DNA of 64,000 bases from JBFXCS01 sp050181915. GTDB lineage: Bacteria > Actinomycetota > Thermoleophilia > Miltoncostaeales > Miltoncostaeaceae. Where the stretch lies: NCBI GenBank assembly GCA_050181915.1, contig JBFXCS010000003.1:124001-188000 (forward strand). Reading direction: 5' to 3'. How positions within the stretch are numbered: the first letter of the stretch is position 1; each line of letters starts with the position of its first letter. The notes under the pieces are model-generated. The model did no database searches. It worked only from the letters and a program-made list of their open reading frames with translations, and had not been told where the DNA came from. Shown one piece after another: positions 1 through 9,461 of this stretch. The position numbers and the translations under genes were made by a program.

Positions 1-622
1 TCTGGATCATCACCTCGCCCGGACCGCGGAAGTCGAAGACGAAGCCCTCGCCGCTCTTCAGCGACTGGATCGACCTGCCGGCCACGGCGCGGCGCAGCCG
101 GAACTCGACGCTCTCGTCGAAGGCGACCATGTGGCCGGAGTCGACCACCAGGGTCTCGCCGTCGGCGAGGCGCACCCGGTCGAGGGCGCCGTAGCACGAC
201 AGCAGCACGCTGCCCCGGCCGGTCGCGCGGATCAGGAAGCCGCCCTCGCCGCCGAACAGGTTCTTGAAGCCGCCCCACTTGGTGTCGATCTCGACGCCGT
301 CCTCGGAGGCGAGGTACGAGCCGCGCTGGATGAACAGCGGCTGGGCGCCCACCTCGACCTCGGTGACGTCACCCGGCAGGTTCGGCGCCACGTCGACCCA
401 TCCGCCGCCGCGCGGCGCCGTGTAGGTGGTGATGAAGAACGACTCGCCGCCGAGCACCCCGCGGCGCAGCGACTTCATCAGCCCGCCCTGCATGCTCGCC
501 TGGATCTCCACCCCGTCGGAGGTGGCCAGCATCGCGCCGGACTCGCCGCGCATGCTCTCGCCCTCGGCGAGCAGGCACCGTCCCACCGCGAAGCTCGGGC
601 TGTGCCGGATCTCGATCTGCAT
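1..622 (-). CDS. AIM24 / TIGR00266 family protein (C-terminus cut by window edge)
   Basis: The reading frame starts at an ATG (620-622) behind an SD-like GAGAGGAC and runs off the left edge of the window. The visible ~207 residues are rich in Gly and beta-strand pattern and match the AIM24 (mitochondrial biogenesis AIM24-like) family: N-terminal QIEIRHSPSFAV, a central SYLASEDGVEI segment and a C-terminal GFVFDFRGPGEVMIQ segment near the cut. No signal peptide or membrane segment is visible. In bacteria the biochemical role of this family is not established, so I assign none. Transcribed alone, away from the gene at 827-1618. Confidence 0.8.
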   Translation of the reverse strand, partial: MQIEIRHSPSFAVGRCLLAEGESMRGESGAMLATSDGVEIQASMQGGLMKSLRRGVLGGESFFITTYTAPRGGGWVDVAPNLPGDVTEVEVGAQPLFIQRGSYLASEDGVEIDTKWGGFKNLFGGEGGFLIRATGRGSVLLSCYGALDRVRLADGETLVVDSGHMVAFDESVEFRLRRAVAGRSIQSLKSGEGFVFDFRGPGEVMIQ

Positions 623-826
623 GTCCTCTCCCGGTCGTGCGTCCGTGGCGCCAGTCAAGCACGGGGCGGCGCCCCGCCGGGAGGTCGCGGCGCCTTCCCC
701 GGCGCGCCCGTACCCGCCCCCGGTCCCAACCTCCGCCCCGGCACCCTGGACAGAGGGCCAAGGAACCCCGCACCCCCGGTGTCGAGACTGCGGGTGCGAG
801 CGGGGTGGAGTGCACTGCCTACCGGG

Positions 827-1618
827 TCAGCTCCGTTCGTCACGGCGAGCGGCGGGGATCGAGGAGTCCGCCCCCTTCTCCTCGGTCCCAGCCCTCATCA
901 TCATCGAATCGCGCGCCGCGGCGACGAGCCCGGCGATGATCCCGCTGCCGGGATCCGCCTCGGGGTGCCACTGCACGCCCAGGAGCCAGGCCGCGCCGTC
1001 GTCCTCGACGGCCTCGGTGATGCCGTCGGGCGCGCGGCCGGTGACCCGCAGCCCCTCGCCCAGCCGGCCGAGCGCCTGGTGGTGGTGCGAGAACACCCGG
1101 TGCACCGGCTCCCCCGCCGCGTCGCGCGCCCGCGAGCCCGGATCGAGCACGACGTCGTGCTCGTTGCCGGCGAAGCGGCCGATCGCGCGGCGGTGCTCCT
1201 CGCCGGCGGCGGTCTCCGGCAGGTGCTGCACCAGGTCGCCGCCGGCCGCGACGTTGATGATCTGGATGCCCCGGCAGATGCCCAGCACGGGCATCCCGCG
1301 GCCGCGGGCGGCGCGCACCAGCGCGATCTCGCCGGCGTCGCGCAGCGGGATGGGCGGGTCGTTGGTGGGGTGCGCGACCGCGCCGTAGAGGGCCGCGTCG
1401 AGGTCCGCTCCGCCCACCAGCAGCAGCCCGTCGACCCGGTCGAGCGCGGGGCCCGGATCCTCGACCAGCGCCGGGTCGGGCGGCACCAGCAGGGCGATGC
1501 CGCCGGCGCGCTGCACGTGCTCGACGTAGTTCATCGGCACGAGCGCGGCGGGCATGTCCCACACGCTCCAGCGCGCCCGCTCCATGGCGGTGCAGATGCC
1601 GATGACGGGAGAGGGCAT
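827..1618 (-). CDS. Class-I glutamine amidotransferase-like hydrolase (peptidase C26, gamma-glutamyl-GABA hydrolase family)
   Basis: A 263-residue protein of the usual length for the PuuD/peptidase C26 family, which hydrolyses gamma-glutamyl amides such as gamma-glutamyl-GABA. The nucleophile elbow is visible as GICRG (catalytic Cys) about residue 115, followed by a FSHHHQAL segment and the C-terminal GVQWHPEAD motif that supplies His and Glu of the triad. The N-terminus PVIGICTAMERARW is typical. I chose ATG 1616-1618 because the longer frame upstream is the shadow of the HNH gene. No polyamine-catabolism neighbours are present, so the natural substrate is uncertain. Confidence 0.85.
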   Translation of the reverse strand: MPSPVIGICTAMERARWSVWDMPAALVPMNYVEHVQRAGGIALLVPPDPALVEDPGPALDRVDGLLLVGGADLDAALYGAVAHPTNDPPIPLRDAGEIALVRAARGRGMPVLGICRGIQIINVAAGGDLVQHLPETAAGEEHRRAIGRFAGNEHDVVLDPGSRARDAAGEPVHRVFSHHHQALGRLGEGLRVTGRAPDGITEAVEDDGAAWLLGVQWHPEADPGSGIIAGLVAAARDSMMMRAGTEEKGADSSIPAARRDERS

Positions 1619-1628
1619 CCGAGAAGCG

Positions 1629-1641
1629 TAGAGTGACCGGC
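1629..1641 (+). promoter_or_regulatory. Candidate leaderless promoter (-10 TAGAGT) for the 1642/1645 start
   Basis: TAGAGT (1629-1634) lies 7 bases before GTG 1642, which is directly followed by ATG 1645. There is no Shine-Dalgarno sequence between them, so the mRNA probably begins at or next to the start codon, as at several other genes here. Confidence 0.45.
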
Positions 1642-1644
1642 GTG

Positions 1645-1797
1645 ATGGCGCTCGGCTACACCCTCGTCGGCCTGCTGGTGGGCGGCGGGCTGCTGCTCGG
1701 CACGGGCATCGTGGTGGCGCTGTGGCTGGCCGTGAGGGGCATGAGGCCGGAGCTCCTGGAGAAGTCCCCGCCGGACGCGGGGTCCGGCTCCTCCTAG
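1645..1797 (+). CDS. Small single-pass membrane protein (50 aa)
   Basis: A 50-codon frame starting MALGYTLVG, with one long hydrophobic stretch (about residues 4-29, Leu/Gly/Val rich) followed by a basic VRGMRPE segment and a short acidic, Ser-rich tail. This is the pattern of an N-out single-pass peptide. It begins right after a candidate -10 box and ends 31 bp before the HNH gene, with which it may share a transcript. No family is recognised. Being short, it could be a chance frame, but composition and promoter placement argue for a real gene. Confidence 0.5.
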   Translation: MALGYTLVGLLVGGGLLLGTGIVVALWLAVRGMRPELLEKSPPDAGSGSS

Positions 1798-1828
1798 CGA
1801 ACGCGGCCGAGGGCGCCACTACCCTCCG

Positions 1829-2347
1829 ATGCCGACCATGCTGCGCGAGGACCCCAACGCCCGCTTCGAGGTGGGCCTGCTCCGTTGCCGCTTCGTCGCC
1901 GGCAGGGCCGCCTTCCGCCCGATCGGGCGGGGCGAGCACCGGGCGATCCTGCGCGACCAGCGCGAGGCGCCGGTCCCGGTGGCCGCCGACGCGCCGCGGA
2001 CCTGGTGGATGTTCCACGAGCGCGTCTTCTGGGAGGACGAGGGCCTCGAGGCCGAGGACGTGATGGCCCTGGTGCTGGAGCGCGAGCGGCGCCGCCGGCG
2101 CCGGCTCGACCGCGCCCGCGACCTGATGGCGGCCGAGATCGAGGGACAGCCGCGGCGCGAGCCGATCCCCGAGGACGTGCGCCGCGAGGTGTTCCGCCGC
2201 GACGGCGGGCGCTGCACCGGCTGCGGCAGCGCGGAGCTGCTGCAGTTCGACCACGTCATCCCGGTGGCCCTGGGCGGCAACTCGTCGCCGGACAACCTGC
2301 AGCTGCTGTGCGCAGACTGCAACCGGGCCAAGGGGGCGTCGCTGTGA
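1829..2347 (+). CDS. HNH endonuclease domain protein
   Basis: A 172-residue protein with an uncharacterised N-terminal part (1-90), an Arg-rich helix (ERERRRRRRLDRAR, about 84-97) and a C-terminal HNH nuclease. The HNH part shows CTGCGS (first zinc knuckle), FDHVIPVALGG (catalytic His and the DH pair), NLQLLCADCN (second knuckle) and RAKG. All zinc Cys and the HNH residues are intact. ATG 1829 was chosen; ATG 1838 is possible. Its TGA overlaps the GTG of the next gene by 4 bases, so the two are translationally coupled. Whether it acts in restriction, repair or defence cannot be told from sequence. Confidence 0.85.
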   Translation: MPTMLREDPNARFEVGLLRCRFVAGRAAFRPIGRGEHRAILRDQREAPVPVAADAPRTWWMFHERVFWEDEGLEAEDVMALVLERERRRRRRLDRARDLMAAEIEGQPRREPIPEDVRREVFRRDGGRCTGCGSAELLQFDHVIPVALGGNSSPDNLQLLCADCNRAKGASL

Positions 2348-2985
2348 ACATCGACCCGGCGCGCACCCTCGCCTGGATGACCGCGAGCGGCGACCTGCTG
2401 CGCGATCTGGTGGCCGGCGAGCAGGCCGGGGCGCCCGGGGAGCAGGCCCCCGCCGACGACGCGGCCATCCGCGCCCACCTGCGCTTCGTGGCCCGGGCCC
2501 TGCACGAGACCGGCGACCCGGAGCTGGCCGAGGCGACCGAGGGCCTCGACGACGACCTGCCGGAGTGGTTCGAGGAGCAGCGGGAGCTGTACGAGCGCCA
2601 CCTCGCCACCGGCGAGGGGGCGATCGCCCTGGAGGAGCACCTACAGTTCGGCGTGCTGCCCGGCCACGACCCCTCGCTCGACGAGGGCCTGATGCGGCGG
2701 GTGCGCATCAACGGCTGGACGCGGCTGTTCCTGCTGGCGCTGGAGCTGCGGCTCGGGCCGCGGGCCGACGGGCTCGCCGAGGAGGTGTTCGCCTGGACCG
2801 GCGCGCGCCAGCGCGACCTCTCGCGCCTCATCCTGGCGCTCGAGCAGCGGGCCAAGGCGGCGGTGGGCGGTCAGGCCGGCGCGGACCTCGCGATCCAGGA
2901 CGAGATCAACCAGGCCGCCGTGGTGCAGGGCCACGTGCGGCAGGTGGTGGAGGCCCTCGCCGCCTCCCTGCCGGGCGACACGTGA
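2344..2985 (+). CDS. Hypothetical acidic helical protein coupled to the HNH gene
   Basis: A 213-residue protein beginning at GTG 2344 (overlapping the HNH stop) and ending in a TGA that overlaps the next GTG start. It is acidic and mostly helical by eye, with no Cys, no signal peptide and no membrane segment. Recognisable stretches are LPEWFEEQRELYERHL about residue 67 and INGWTRLFLLALELRLG about residue 125. I do not recognise the family. Conserved 4-base overlaps on both sides suggest it is made in fixed ratio with the HNH nuclease and the protease. Confidence 0.7.
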   Translation: MNIDPARTLAWMTASGDLLRDLVAGEQAGAPGEQAPADDAAIRAHLRFVARALHETGDPELAEATEGLDDDLPEWFEEQRELYERHLATGEGAIALEEHLQFGVLPGHDPSLDEGLMRRVRINGWTRLFLLALELRLGPRADGLAEEVFAWTGARQRDLSRLILALEQRAKAAVGGQAGADLAIQDEINQAAVVQGHVRQVVEALAASLPGDT

Positions 2986-4025
2986 ACCGCCGGGCCGCGG
3001 CGGGCACCGCCGCGGCCGCGGTCGTCGCCGGAGCGATCGCCCTCGCGGTGGTGCTGGCGCGCGACGGCGGCGGGGGCCCGAGCCCGGGCACGGCCACCGC
3101 TCCGCCCGCCGCCTCCGTTCCCGCGGTCACCGCGCCGCCGGGCACGGCACCGGTCCCCGTGCCCGCCGACGACCTGCCCGGCGCGCCGCCCCCGCCCTGG
3201 GGGGACTTCGCCGGCGCGCCGCCCGACCTCGCCACGCCGCCCGGCGGCTCGGCCGCCGTCGCCCCGCTCCCCGCGGGCGACGAGCTCACGCTGCGGCGGG
3301 CCGACGGCTCGGTGCTGGCGCGCGCCTCGGTGGATCCGTCCGGCGGCTACACCGACGCCCGCTTCTACGACCGCGAGGGCCGGCTCACCGTGGTGGTCGA
3401 CGGCCTGCACCCCGGCGTCGCCACCGGACCGGCCGGAGGGGGCGGGGGCGCCCGCGTGCGCTGCGGGTCGGCCTCCCGCAAGGACGCCGGCTACCGCTGG
3501 ACGGCCTTCCCGATCCGCTGGCACATGAGCTCGCGCCCGCTCGCCCGCGGCCTGTCGCGGGCGGCGACCCTGACGGCGATGCGGCGCGCCCGCGGCACCT
3601 GGAACGCCAACCGCTCCCACTGCCGCGGCATCCGGGACGCCTCGTCGGCCCGCTTCACCTACGTGGCCCGCACGCCCCGCGTCTCCGGCCGCGACGGCGT
3701 GAACCTGGTCGAGTTCGGCGAGGTCGACGGCCTGGGAGGGCTCTGCGCCGGCACCGTCGCCTGCACGATCACCTGGCTGTCGGGCAACCGGGCCGTCGAG
3801 AGCGACGTGAGGATCGACCGCGACAACCCGGCGGGCTACTCCATCCGGCGCCGCGCCGGGCGCTTCGACGTCGAGAGCGTGCTGGTGCACGAGAGCGGCC
3901 ACACCCTGGGCTTCGGGCACGTCGGCGCGCGCGACAACGTCATGTTCCCCACCATCGCCCGGGGCAGCACCGCCGGCCGCCGCCTGGGGCGCGGCGACGC
4001 CACGGCGAACAACGCGAAGTACTAG
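2982..4025 (+). CDS. Secreted or membrane-anchored matrixin-type zinc metalloprotease
   Basis: A 347-residue protein. GTG 2982 overlaps the preceding stop. Residues 4-25 form a signal-anchor (Ala/Val rich), followed by a low-complexity Pro/Thr/Ala linker (about 28-90), a beta-rich region and a C-terminal catalytic domain. The zinc signature HESGHTLGFGH is complete (His303, Glu304, His307, His313), and VMFP (Met321) supplies the metzincin Met-turn. This fits peptidase M10/matrixin. The catalytic domain should lie outside the membrane. Its coupling to an HNH nuclease gene is unusual. Confidence 0.85.
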   Translation: MNRRAAAGTAAAAVVAGAIALAVVLARDGGGGPSPGTATAPPAASVPAVTAPPGTAPVPVPADDLPGAPPPPWGDFAGAPPDLATPPGGSAAVAPLPAGDELTLRRADGSVLARASVDPSGGYTDARFYDREGRLTVVVDGLHPGVATGPAGGGGGARVRCGSASRKDAGYRWTAFPIRWHMSSRPLARGLSRAATLTAMRRARGTWNANRSHCRGIRDASSARFTYVARTPRVSGRDGVNLVEFGEVDGLGGLCAGTVACTITWLSGNRAVESDVRIDRDNPAGYSIRRRAGRFDVESVLVHESGHTLGFGHVGARDNVMFPTIARGSTAGRRLGRGDATANNAKY

Positions 4026-4032
4026 CGCCGCA

Positions 4033-5310
4033 TCAGCCGCCCGGCCCGGACCCGGCGCTCCATTCGGCCGCCAGGCGCACGATCACCGCCGCCGCGGCGG
4101 CCATGTCCTGCAGCGACGCCCACTCGCGCACCGAGTGGTACTCGTGGCCGCCGTCGAAGATGTTGGGCGTCGGCAGGCCCATCGCGCTGAGCAGCGACCC
4201 GTCGGTGCCGCCGCGGATGGGGACGCGCAGGGGCTCGACGCCCTCGGCCCGGATCGCCCGCTCGGCGGCGGCCATGACCTCCGGGTCGCAGGCCAGGTGC
4301 GCGCGCATGTTCGGGTACTGGGCCCTCACCGCGATCTCCAGGCGCGCCCGCGGCTCGGCGCCCACCACCCGCTCGGCGACCTCCCGCACCAGCGCCTCGT
4401 GGGCGGCCAGCCCGTCCTCGTCGAAGTCGCGCAGGATGAAGCGGATCTCGGCCCGGGTGACGTCGCCGCGCAGCTCGTGGGGGTGCACGTACCCCTCGCG
4501 GCCGTCGGTCGTCTCCGGCGAGAGCCGATCGGCGGGGAGCGCGGCCACGATGGCCGCGGCCAGCTTCAGGGCGTTCACCATCTTCCCCTTCGCGAAGCCC
4601 GGGTGGACCTCCACCCCGTGCACCACGACGCGGGCCTCGGAGCCGTTGAAGCTCTCGTCCTGCAGCTCGCCCAGGGTGGAGCCGTCGATGGTGTAGGCGC
4701 ACCGGGCGCCGAAGCGCGCGACGTCGAAGCTCAGCGCGCCGCGGCCGACCTCCTCGTCCACCGTGAAGCCCACGCGCAGCGCCGGGCGCGGCAGCTCGGG
4801 ATGGGCCGCCAGGTACTCGACCGCCGCCATGATCGCCGCGATCCCGGCCTTGTCGTCGGCTCCCAGCAGCGTGTCGCCGCTCGAGGTCACGATGTCGTGG
4901 CCGGCCCTGCCGCGCAGCTCGGGCATGCGCTGCGGGTCGAGCACGGTGCCGCCACGCGGCAGCGCGATGACGCCGCCGTCGTAGTCGCGGTGCACCAGCG
5001 GCTCGACGCCGTCGCCGGGCGCGTCCGGGCTGGTGTCGACGTGGGCGATGAGGCCCACCACCGGGGTGTCCGGGACGGTCGCCGGCAGGGTGGCGAAGAC
5101 GTAGCCGGCGTCGTCGATCTCGGCGTCGTCGAGGCCGATCGCGCGCAGCTCGGCCTCCAGCAGCCGGCCCAGGTCGAGCTGACGCTCGCTGCTGGGCGTC
5201 GTCTCGCTCTCGGGGTCCGACTGGGTCGCGATGCGCGCGTAGCGCACGAACCGCTCCAGCAGCCCGGGCGCGAGCGCCTCGGCCAGGGGTGAGGTGTACG
5301 GGGCGGGCAC
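4033..5310 (-). CDS. pepT: Peptidase T (tripeptide aminopeptidase, M20B)
   Basis: A 425-residue cytoplasmic dizinc aminopeptidase that releases the N-terminal residue of tripeptides; length and motifs match PepT. Visible are HVDTSPDAPG (first zinc ligand HxD), TLLGADDKAGIA (bridging Asp), TVDEEVGRGA (catalytic Glu and ligand) and the C-terminal GGHEYHSVREWAS (last His ligand). The start is GTG 5308-5310; there is no SD, but TAGCCT lies 7 bases upstream, consistent with a leaderless transcript. It converges with the protease gene and ends 7 bp from it. Confidence 0.93.
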   Translation of the reverse strand: MPAPYTSPLAEALAPGLLERFVRYARIATQSDPESETTPSSERQLDLGRLLEAELRAIGLDDAEIDDAGYVFATLPATVPDTPVVGLIAHVDTSPDAPGDGVEPLVHRDYDGGVIALPRGGTVLDPQRMPELRGRAGHDIVTSSGDTLLGADDKAGIAAIMAAVEYLAAHPELPRPALRVGFTVDEEVGRGALSFDVARFGARCAYTIDGSTLGELQDESFNGSEARVVVHGVEVHPGFAKGKMVNALKLAAAIVAALPADRLSPETTDGREGYVHPHELRGDVTRAEIRFILRDFDEDGLAAHEALVREVAERVVGAEPRARLEIAVRAQYPNMRAHLACDPEVMAAAERAIRAEGVEPLRVPIRGGTDGSLLSAMGLPTPNIFDGGHEYHSVREWASLQDMAAAAAVIVRLAAEWSAGSGPGG

Positions 5311-5323
5311 GCGGACAAGGCTA
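5311..5323 (-). promoter_or_regulatory. Leaderless promoter for pepT (-10 TAGCCT, N7, GTG)
   Basis: On the minus strand TAGCCT (5323-5318) is followed by 7 bases and then the GTG start of pepT, with no SD between. Confidence 0.5.
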
Positions 5324-5384
5324 CGCCCCCGCAGCCCGCGCCCGGGCGGCCGCGCGAGGCCGCCCGGGCGCCTCCGTCCTCAGA

Positions 5385-6205
5385 TCACGCCCGCGTGCGG
5401 TAGAGGCGGGTCGTCAGCGGGGCGAAGATCGCCGCCAGCACGGCGGCCTCGATCAGCACCAGGCCGATGTCGCCGCCGGCCGCGTCGCCGTCCATCAGCC
5501 CCCGGGCCGCGGTCACGACGTGGGAGATGGGGTTGACGTCGACCACCGTCTCGAGCCAGCCGGGCAGCGTCTCCTTCGGCACGAAGCCGTTCGAGACGAA
5601 GATCAGCGGGAACAGGGCCATGAAGCCGGTGTTCATCACCGCGCTCGGCGCCCGCATCACGAGGCCCACGGTCGTGAACACCCACGACAGGGCGAACGAG
5701 AACACGATCACCAGCAGCAGCGCCCACACCATCCCGATCCACGACTCGGGCCGGTAGCCGAGCGCCAGGCCGACGCAGAGGACCACGACGCCCGCCAGCA
5801 GGTACCGCAGCACGTCGCCCAGCACCGCCCCGGCCAGCGGGGCGGGCCGCCAGGCGGGCAGCGAGCGGAAGCGGTCGACGACGCCCTTGGTGACGTCCGT
5901 GTTGAGCGACACGCCCGAGTAGACCGTCGTGAACAGCACCGACATCACCATCGTGCCGGGCAGCAGGAACTGGAGGTAGTCGCCGGTCGACCCGGAGATC
6001 GCCCCGCCGTACATGTAGGTGAAGAGCAGGGTGAAGAGCACCGGCGTGATCGTCACGTCGATGAGCTGCTCCGGGACGTGCTTGATCTTGAGCATCCCGC
6101 GCCAGCCGAAGGCGAGCACGGCGGCCAGCGGGCCGGCCCCGCCGGGATGGGGCTCCCGCGAGACGATCGCCGCCACGGCCTCGGGGGTGGTCGTCGCGTC
6201 GCCGT

Positions 6206-6209
<4 letters not shown>
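5385..6209 (-). CDS. ABC-2 type transporter permease (DrrB family)
   Basis: A 274-residue integral membrane protein with about six hydrophobic segments and the ABC-2 signature region around GFVPKETLPGWLETVVDVNPISHVV near the C-terminus, the hallmark of DrrB/daunorubicin-resistance permeases. It starts at ATG 6207-6209, overlapping the stop of the ATPase gene (ATGA). With that ATPase it forms a two-component exporter of hydrophobic compounds; the substrate cannot be read from sequence. Confidence 0.88.
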
Positions 6210-7192
<983 letters not shown>

Positions 7193-7268
7193 CGCTCTCC
7201 TCTCCTCGAGTGGTGTCGTCTCATTCATGCACGACGGCCGCGGGTCGCGAAACTCATCGGCCGCCCTC

Positions 7269-8240
7269 TCACGGCTCCAGCAGCGTCGTGCCGAACACCG
7301 TGCGCGCCTCGATGGCGGCGTGGGCGTCGGCGGCTCCCTCAAGCGGGAACGTCTGGCCGACGATCGGCGCGATGCGGCCGGCGGCGGCCTCCGAGAGGGC
7401 CCGCGCGCCGAGCCGAAACCTCTCCGCGGGCGGCAGCTGCAGGTCGGCGATGCCCGTCAGGGTCACGCCGCGCCGCTCGATCTCGACCGGGTCGATGGCC
7501 GCGAAGCGCCCGGACGGCGTCCCGTGGGCCGAGAAGCGCCCGCCGGGCGCGATCGCCGCGAAGGACGCCTCCCCCGCCTCGCCGCCCACGTTGTCGAGCA
7601 CGACCGTCGCGCCGTCCCCGCCGAGGGCGGCGCGCGCCCGGGCGACCCAGCCGGCCGCGTCGGAGTCGATCACCGCGTGGGCGCCCAGCTCCCGCACGCG
7701 CGCCAGCTTGGCGTCGTCGCGGGCCGTCGCGACGACGCGGGCGCCGCGCGACAGCCCGAGCTGCACCGACACGATGCCCAGGCCGCCGCTCGCGCCCACC
7801 ACCAGCAGGCGGTCGCCGGGGCCGATGGCGAGGCGCTCGAACAGCGCCGTCGCCGTGGCCCCGTCGTAGGCGAGGGCGGCGGCCTCGCGGCGGCCCAGTC
7901 CGTCCGGCAGGGGCGTCACCGTCGCGGCGGGCGCCACCACGAGCTCGGCGTAGCCGCCCCCGCCGGCGGTGCGCGCCAGCACCTCGCGGCCGACCATCCC
8001 GTCCCCCGCCCCGGATCCGGCGGCGACCACCTCGCCGACGACCGCGCCGCCCGGCACGAACGGCGGACGCAGCTCCAGGCCGGGCGGGGCGAGGCCCCGG
8101 CGGATCATCGTCTCCACCCACAGCAGCGGGATCGCCGTCGCGCGGACGACCACCTCCCCCTCGCCCGGCCGCGGATCCTCGACCTCCTCGACCCGCAGCA
8201 CCCCGGGCGGCCCGAACTCCCTCACCACGATCGCGCGCAC
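7269..8240 (-). CDS. Zinc-independent alcohol dehydrogenase / NADPH:quinone oxidoreductase (MDR superfamily)
   Basis: A 323-residue medium-chain reductase. The N-terminus VRAIVVREFGPPGVLRVEEV is typical of quinone oxidoreductases. The cofactor-binding loop GASGGLGIVSVQLG sits near residue 145. The structural-zinc Cys cluster is absent, as in the QOR branch. GTG 8238-8240 was chosen (purine-rich GGAAGGGGGAGG just upstream). Its first 19 bases overlap the end of the phosphotransferase gene. Likely function: NADPH-dependent reduction of quinones or enones. Confidence 0.85.
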   Translation of the reverse strand: MRAIVVREFGPPGVLRVEEVEDPRPGEGEVVVRATAIPLLWVETMIRRGLAPPGLELRPPFVPGGAVVGEVVAAGSGAGDGMVGREVLARTAGGGGYAELVVAPAATVTPLPDGLGRREAAALAYDGATATALFERLAIGPGDRLLVVGASGGLGIVSVQLGLSRGARVVATARDDAKLARVRELGAHAVIDSDAAGWVARARAALGGDGATVVLDNVGGEAGEASFAAIAPGGRFSAHGTPSGRFAAIDPVEIERRGVTLTGIADLQLPPAERFRLGARALSEAAAGRIAPIVGQTFPLEGAADAHAAIEARTVFGTTLLEP

Positions 8241-9199
8241 GCCTCCCCCTTCCGTTCGTCGACACCGGAGGGGAGCATCGGACATGAAGCGCGCTTTAGG
8301 TCAAGGGCCTCCGCGATGGCGAGGTGCACCGCGTCGATCCGGGTGGCTCCGTCCTCCACCTCCCAGAGACCGTCCTGCAGGCAGCGCGCCAGGGTCCAGG
8401 CGACCGCCCGCGGGCGGTCGAGCCCCTCGCTCAGCAGGTCGAAGCGGCGGCGGATCACGGCGCCCGGGTCGGCCGCGCCCGCAACGTCGGCCCACCGGCC
8501 CCGCAGGGCGGGGTGCAGCTCGAAGCCGGGATCGCCCGCCAGCGGCTTGGGGTCGATCGCCAGCCACGGCTCGCGGGCGGAGGCGAGCACGTTCTCGTGG
8601 TGGAGATCCCAGTGCAGCAGGCGATCGCCGGCGTCGGCGGCGACCTCGGCCACCCGGGCGGCCCATGCCCGCAGCGTCCGCCGCTCGGCGGGGTCGGCCA
8701 GGCGCTTCGCGGCGGCGGACGTGGCGGCCACCATGGCGCCGGCCACGGCCGAGAGGCGGGGCACGCCGGCCGGGGCCGGCCGGGCGTTGAGGCGTCGCAG
8801 CAGCCCGGCCAGTACCTCGAGGCCCCTCCGCTCGCCGCACGCCAGCAGGTCGCGGCGGGCGTCGAGGCGCTCCAGCAGCAGGATCGACCCGCCGTCGCCG
8901 GTCGCCTCGTCCAGCAGCCGCACCGCTCCGTCGCCGTCCCAGGCGCGCAGCGCCGCGGCCTCCCCGGGATGCTCCGGATCGTCGATCTGGAGCTTCAGCG
9001 CCGCGGGCGAGCCGTCGCCGCGCACCACGGGCAGCACCAGGGCGACGGCGCCGTGGCGCGGCGGGCCGTCGGGGCGCAGCGCCCAGCGCTCCAGGGTCTC
9101 GGCTGCCAAGCCCGGCAGGCGCGCCGTCCAGGCGCGTCCGGCGGCCCCGTGATGGAGGGCGTGGGAGGCCGCGAGCGCGGCGGGCACCTCGACGGCCAT
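8222..9199 (-). CDS. Aminoglycoside/streptomycin 6-phosphotransferase-like kinase
   Basis: A 325-residue protein of the APH(6)/hydroxyurea phosphotransferase family (PF04655-like). It shows ALVLPVVRGDGSPAALKLQID (ATP-binding Lys), GSILLLERLDARRDL, the catalytic-loop segment LLHWDLHHENVLAS (HxDxxxxN) and IDPKPLAGDPGFELHP, the family's metal-binding motif. Such chromosomal genes occur in many actinobacteria and do not by themselves prove resistance. It begins back-to-back with the riboswitch-controlled metE transcript and overlaps the downstream reductase gene. Confidence 0.85.
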   Translation of the reverse strand: MAVEVPAALAASHALHHGAAGRAWTARLPGLAAETLERWALRPDGPPRHGAVALVLPVVRGDGSPAALKLQIDDPEHPGEAAALRAWDGDGAVRLLDEATGDGGSILLLERLDARRDLLACGERRGLEVLAGLLRRLNARPAPAGVPRLSAVAGAMVAATSAAAKRLADPAERRTLRAWAARVAEVAADAGDRLLHWDLHHENVLASAREPWLAIDPKPLAGDPGFELHPALRGRWADVAGAADPGAVIRRRFDLLSEGLDRPRAVAWTLARCLQDGLWEVEDGATRIDAVHLAIAEALDLKRASCPMLPSGVDERKGEACARSW

Positions 9200-9221
9200 G
9201 ACCGCATGGTCGCAGGAGCGC

Positions 9222-9390
9222 TATGGTCGGCGGTGGAGTCGATCGCGCCCATCCGTGGCCAGGGAACCCGGTTCGAAATCCGGGGCTGACGCGCAGCGGT
9301 AGGGGCACGCGGGACGGCATCACGGCCACTGGACCCGTCTGGGAAGGCCGCCGCCTCGACCGTGTCCGAGCCCGAAGACCTGTCGATTCC
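9222..9390 (+). promoter_or_regulatory. Cobalamin (B12) riboswitch upstream of metE
   Basis: The conserved cobalamin aptamer core is readable: ACCCGGTTCGAAATCC GG, then GGGCTGACGCGCAGCGGT (the B12-box part, around 9280-9300), CACTGG and GGGAAGGC (9327-9348), and the 3' block GTCCGAGCCCGAAGACCTG (9364-9382). A -10-like TATGGT at 9222-9227 precedes the aptamer. Binding of adenosylcobalamin should switch off the B12-independent methionine synthase. Aptamer ends are approximate. Confidence 0.88.
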
Positions 9391-9420
9391 GCGTCGCTGA
9401 TCCGGCGCCCCGTACAGAGT

Positions 9421-9449
9421 CGGTCCCGCGTTCCGGACCGCACGGAATG
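9421..9449 (+). promoter_or_regulatory. Candidate expression platform of the metE riboswitch
   Basis: Between aptamer and SD two mutually exclusive stems can form: CGGTCC (9421-9426) with GGACCG (9435-9440), or TTCCG (9431-9435) with CGGAA (9442-9446). The second ends a few bases before the GAGAAGG ribosome-binding site. There is no T-run, so control is more likely translational. Confidence 0.45.
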
Positions 9450-9461
9450 AGAGAAGGTGAG

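Noticed and set aside
8222..9199. Phosphotransferase gene as evidence of acquired antibiotic resistance
   Set aside because: No mobile element, cassette or composition shift around it; similar chromosomal kinases are common in actinobacteria.
9270..9285. GGTTCGAAATCC, resembling a tRNA T-loop
   Set aside because: No acceptor, D or anticodon arms surround it; it is part of the cobalamin aptamer core.
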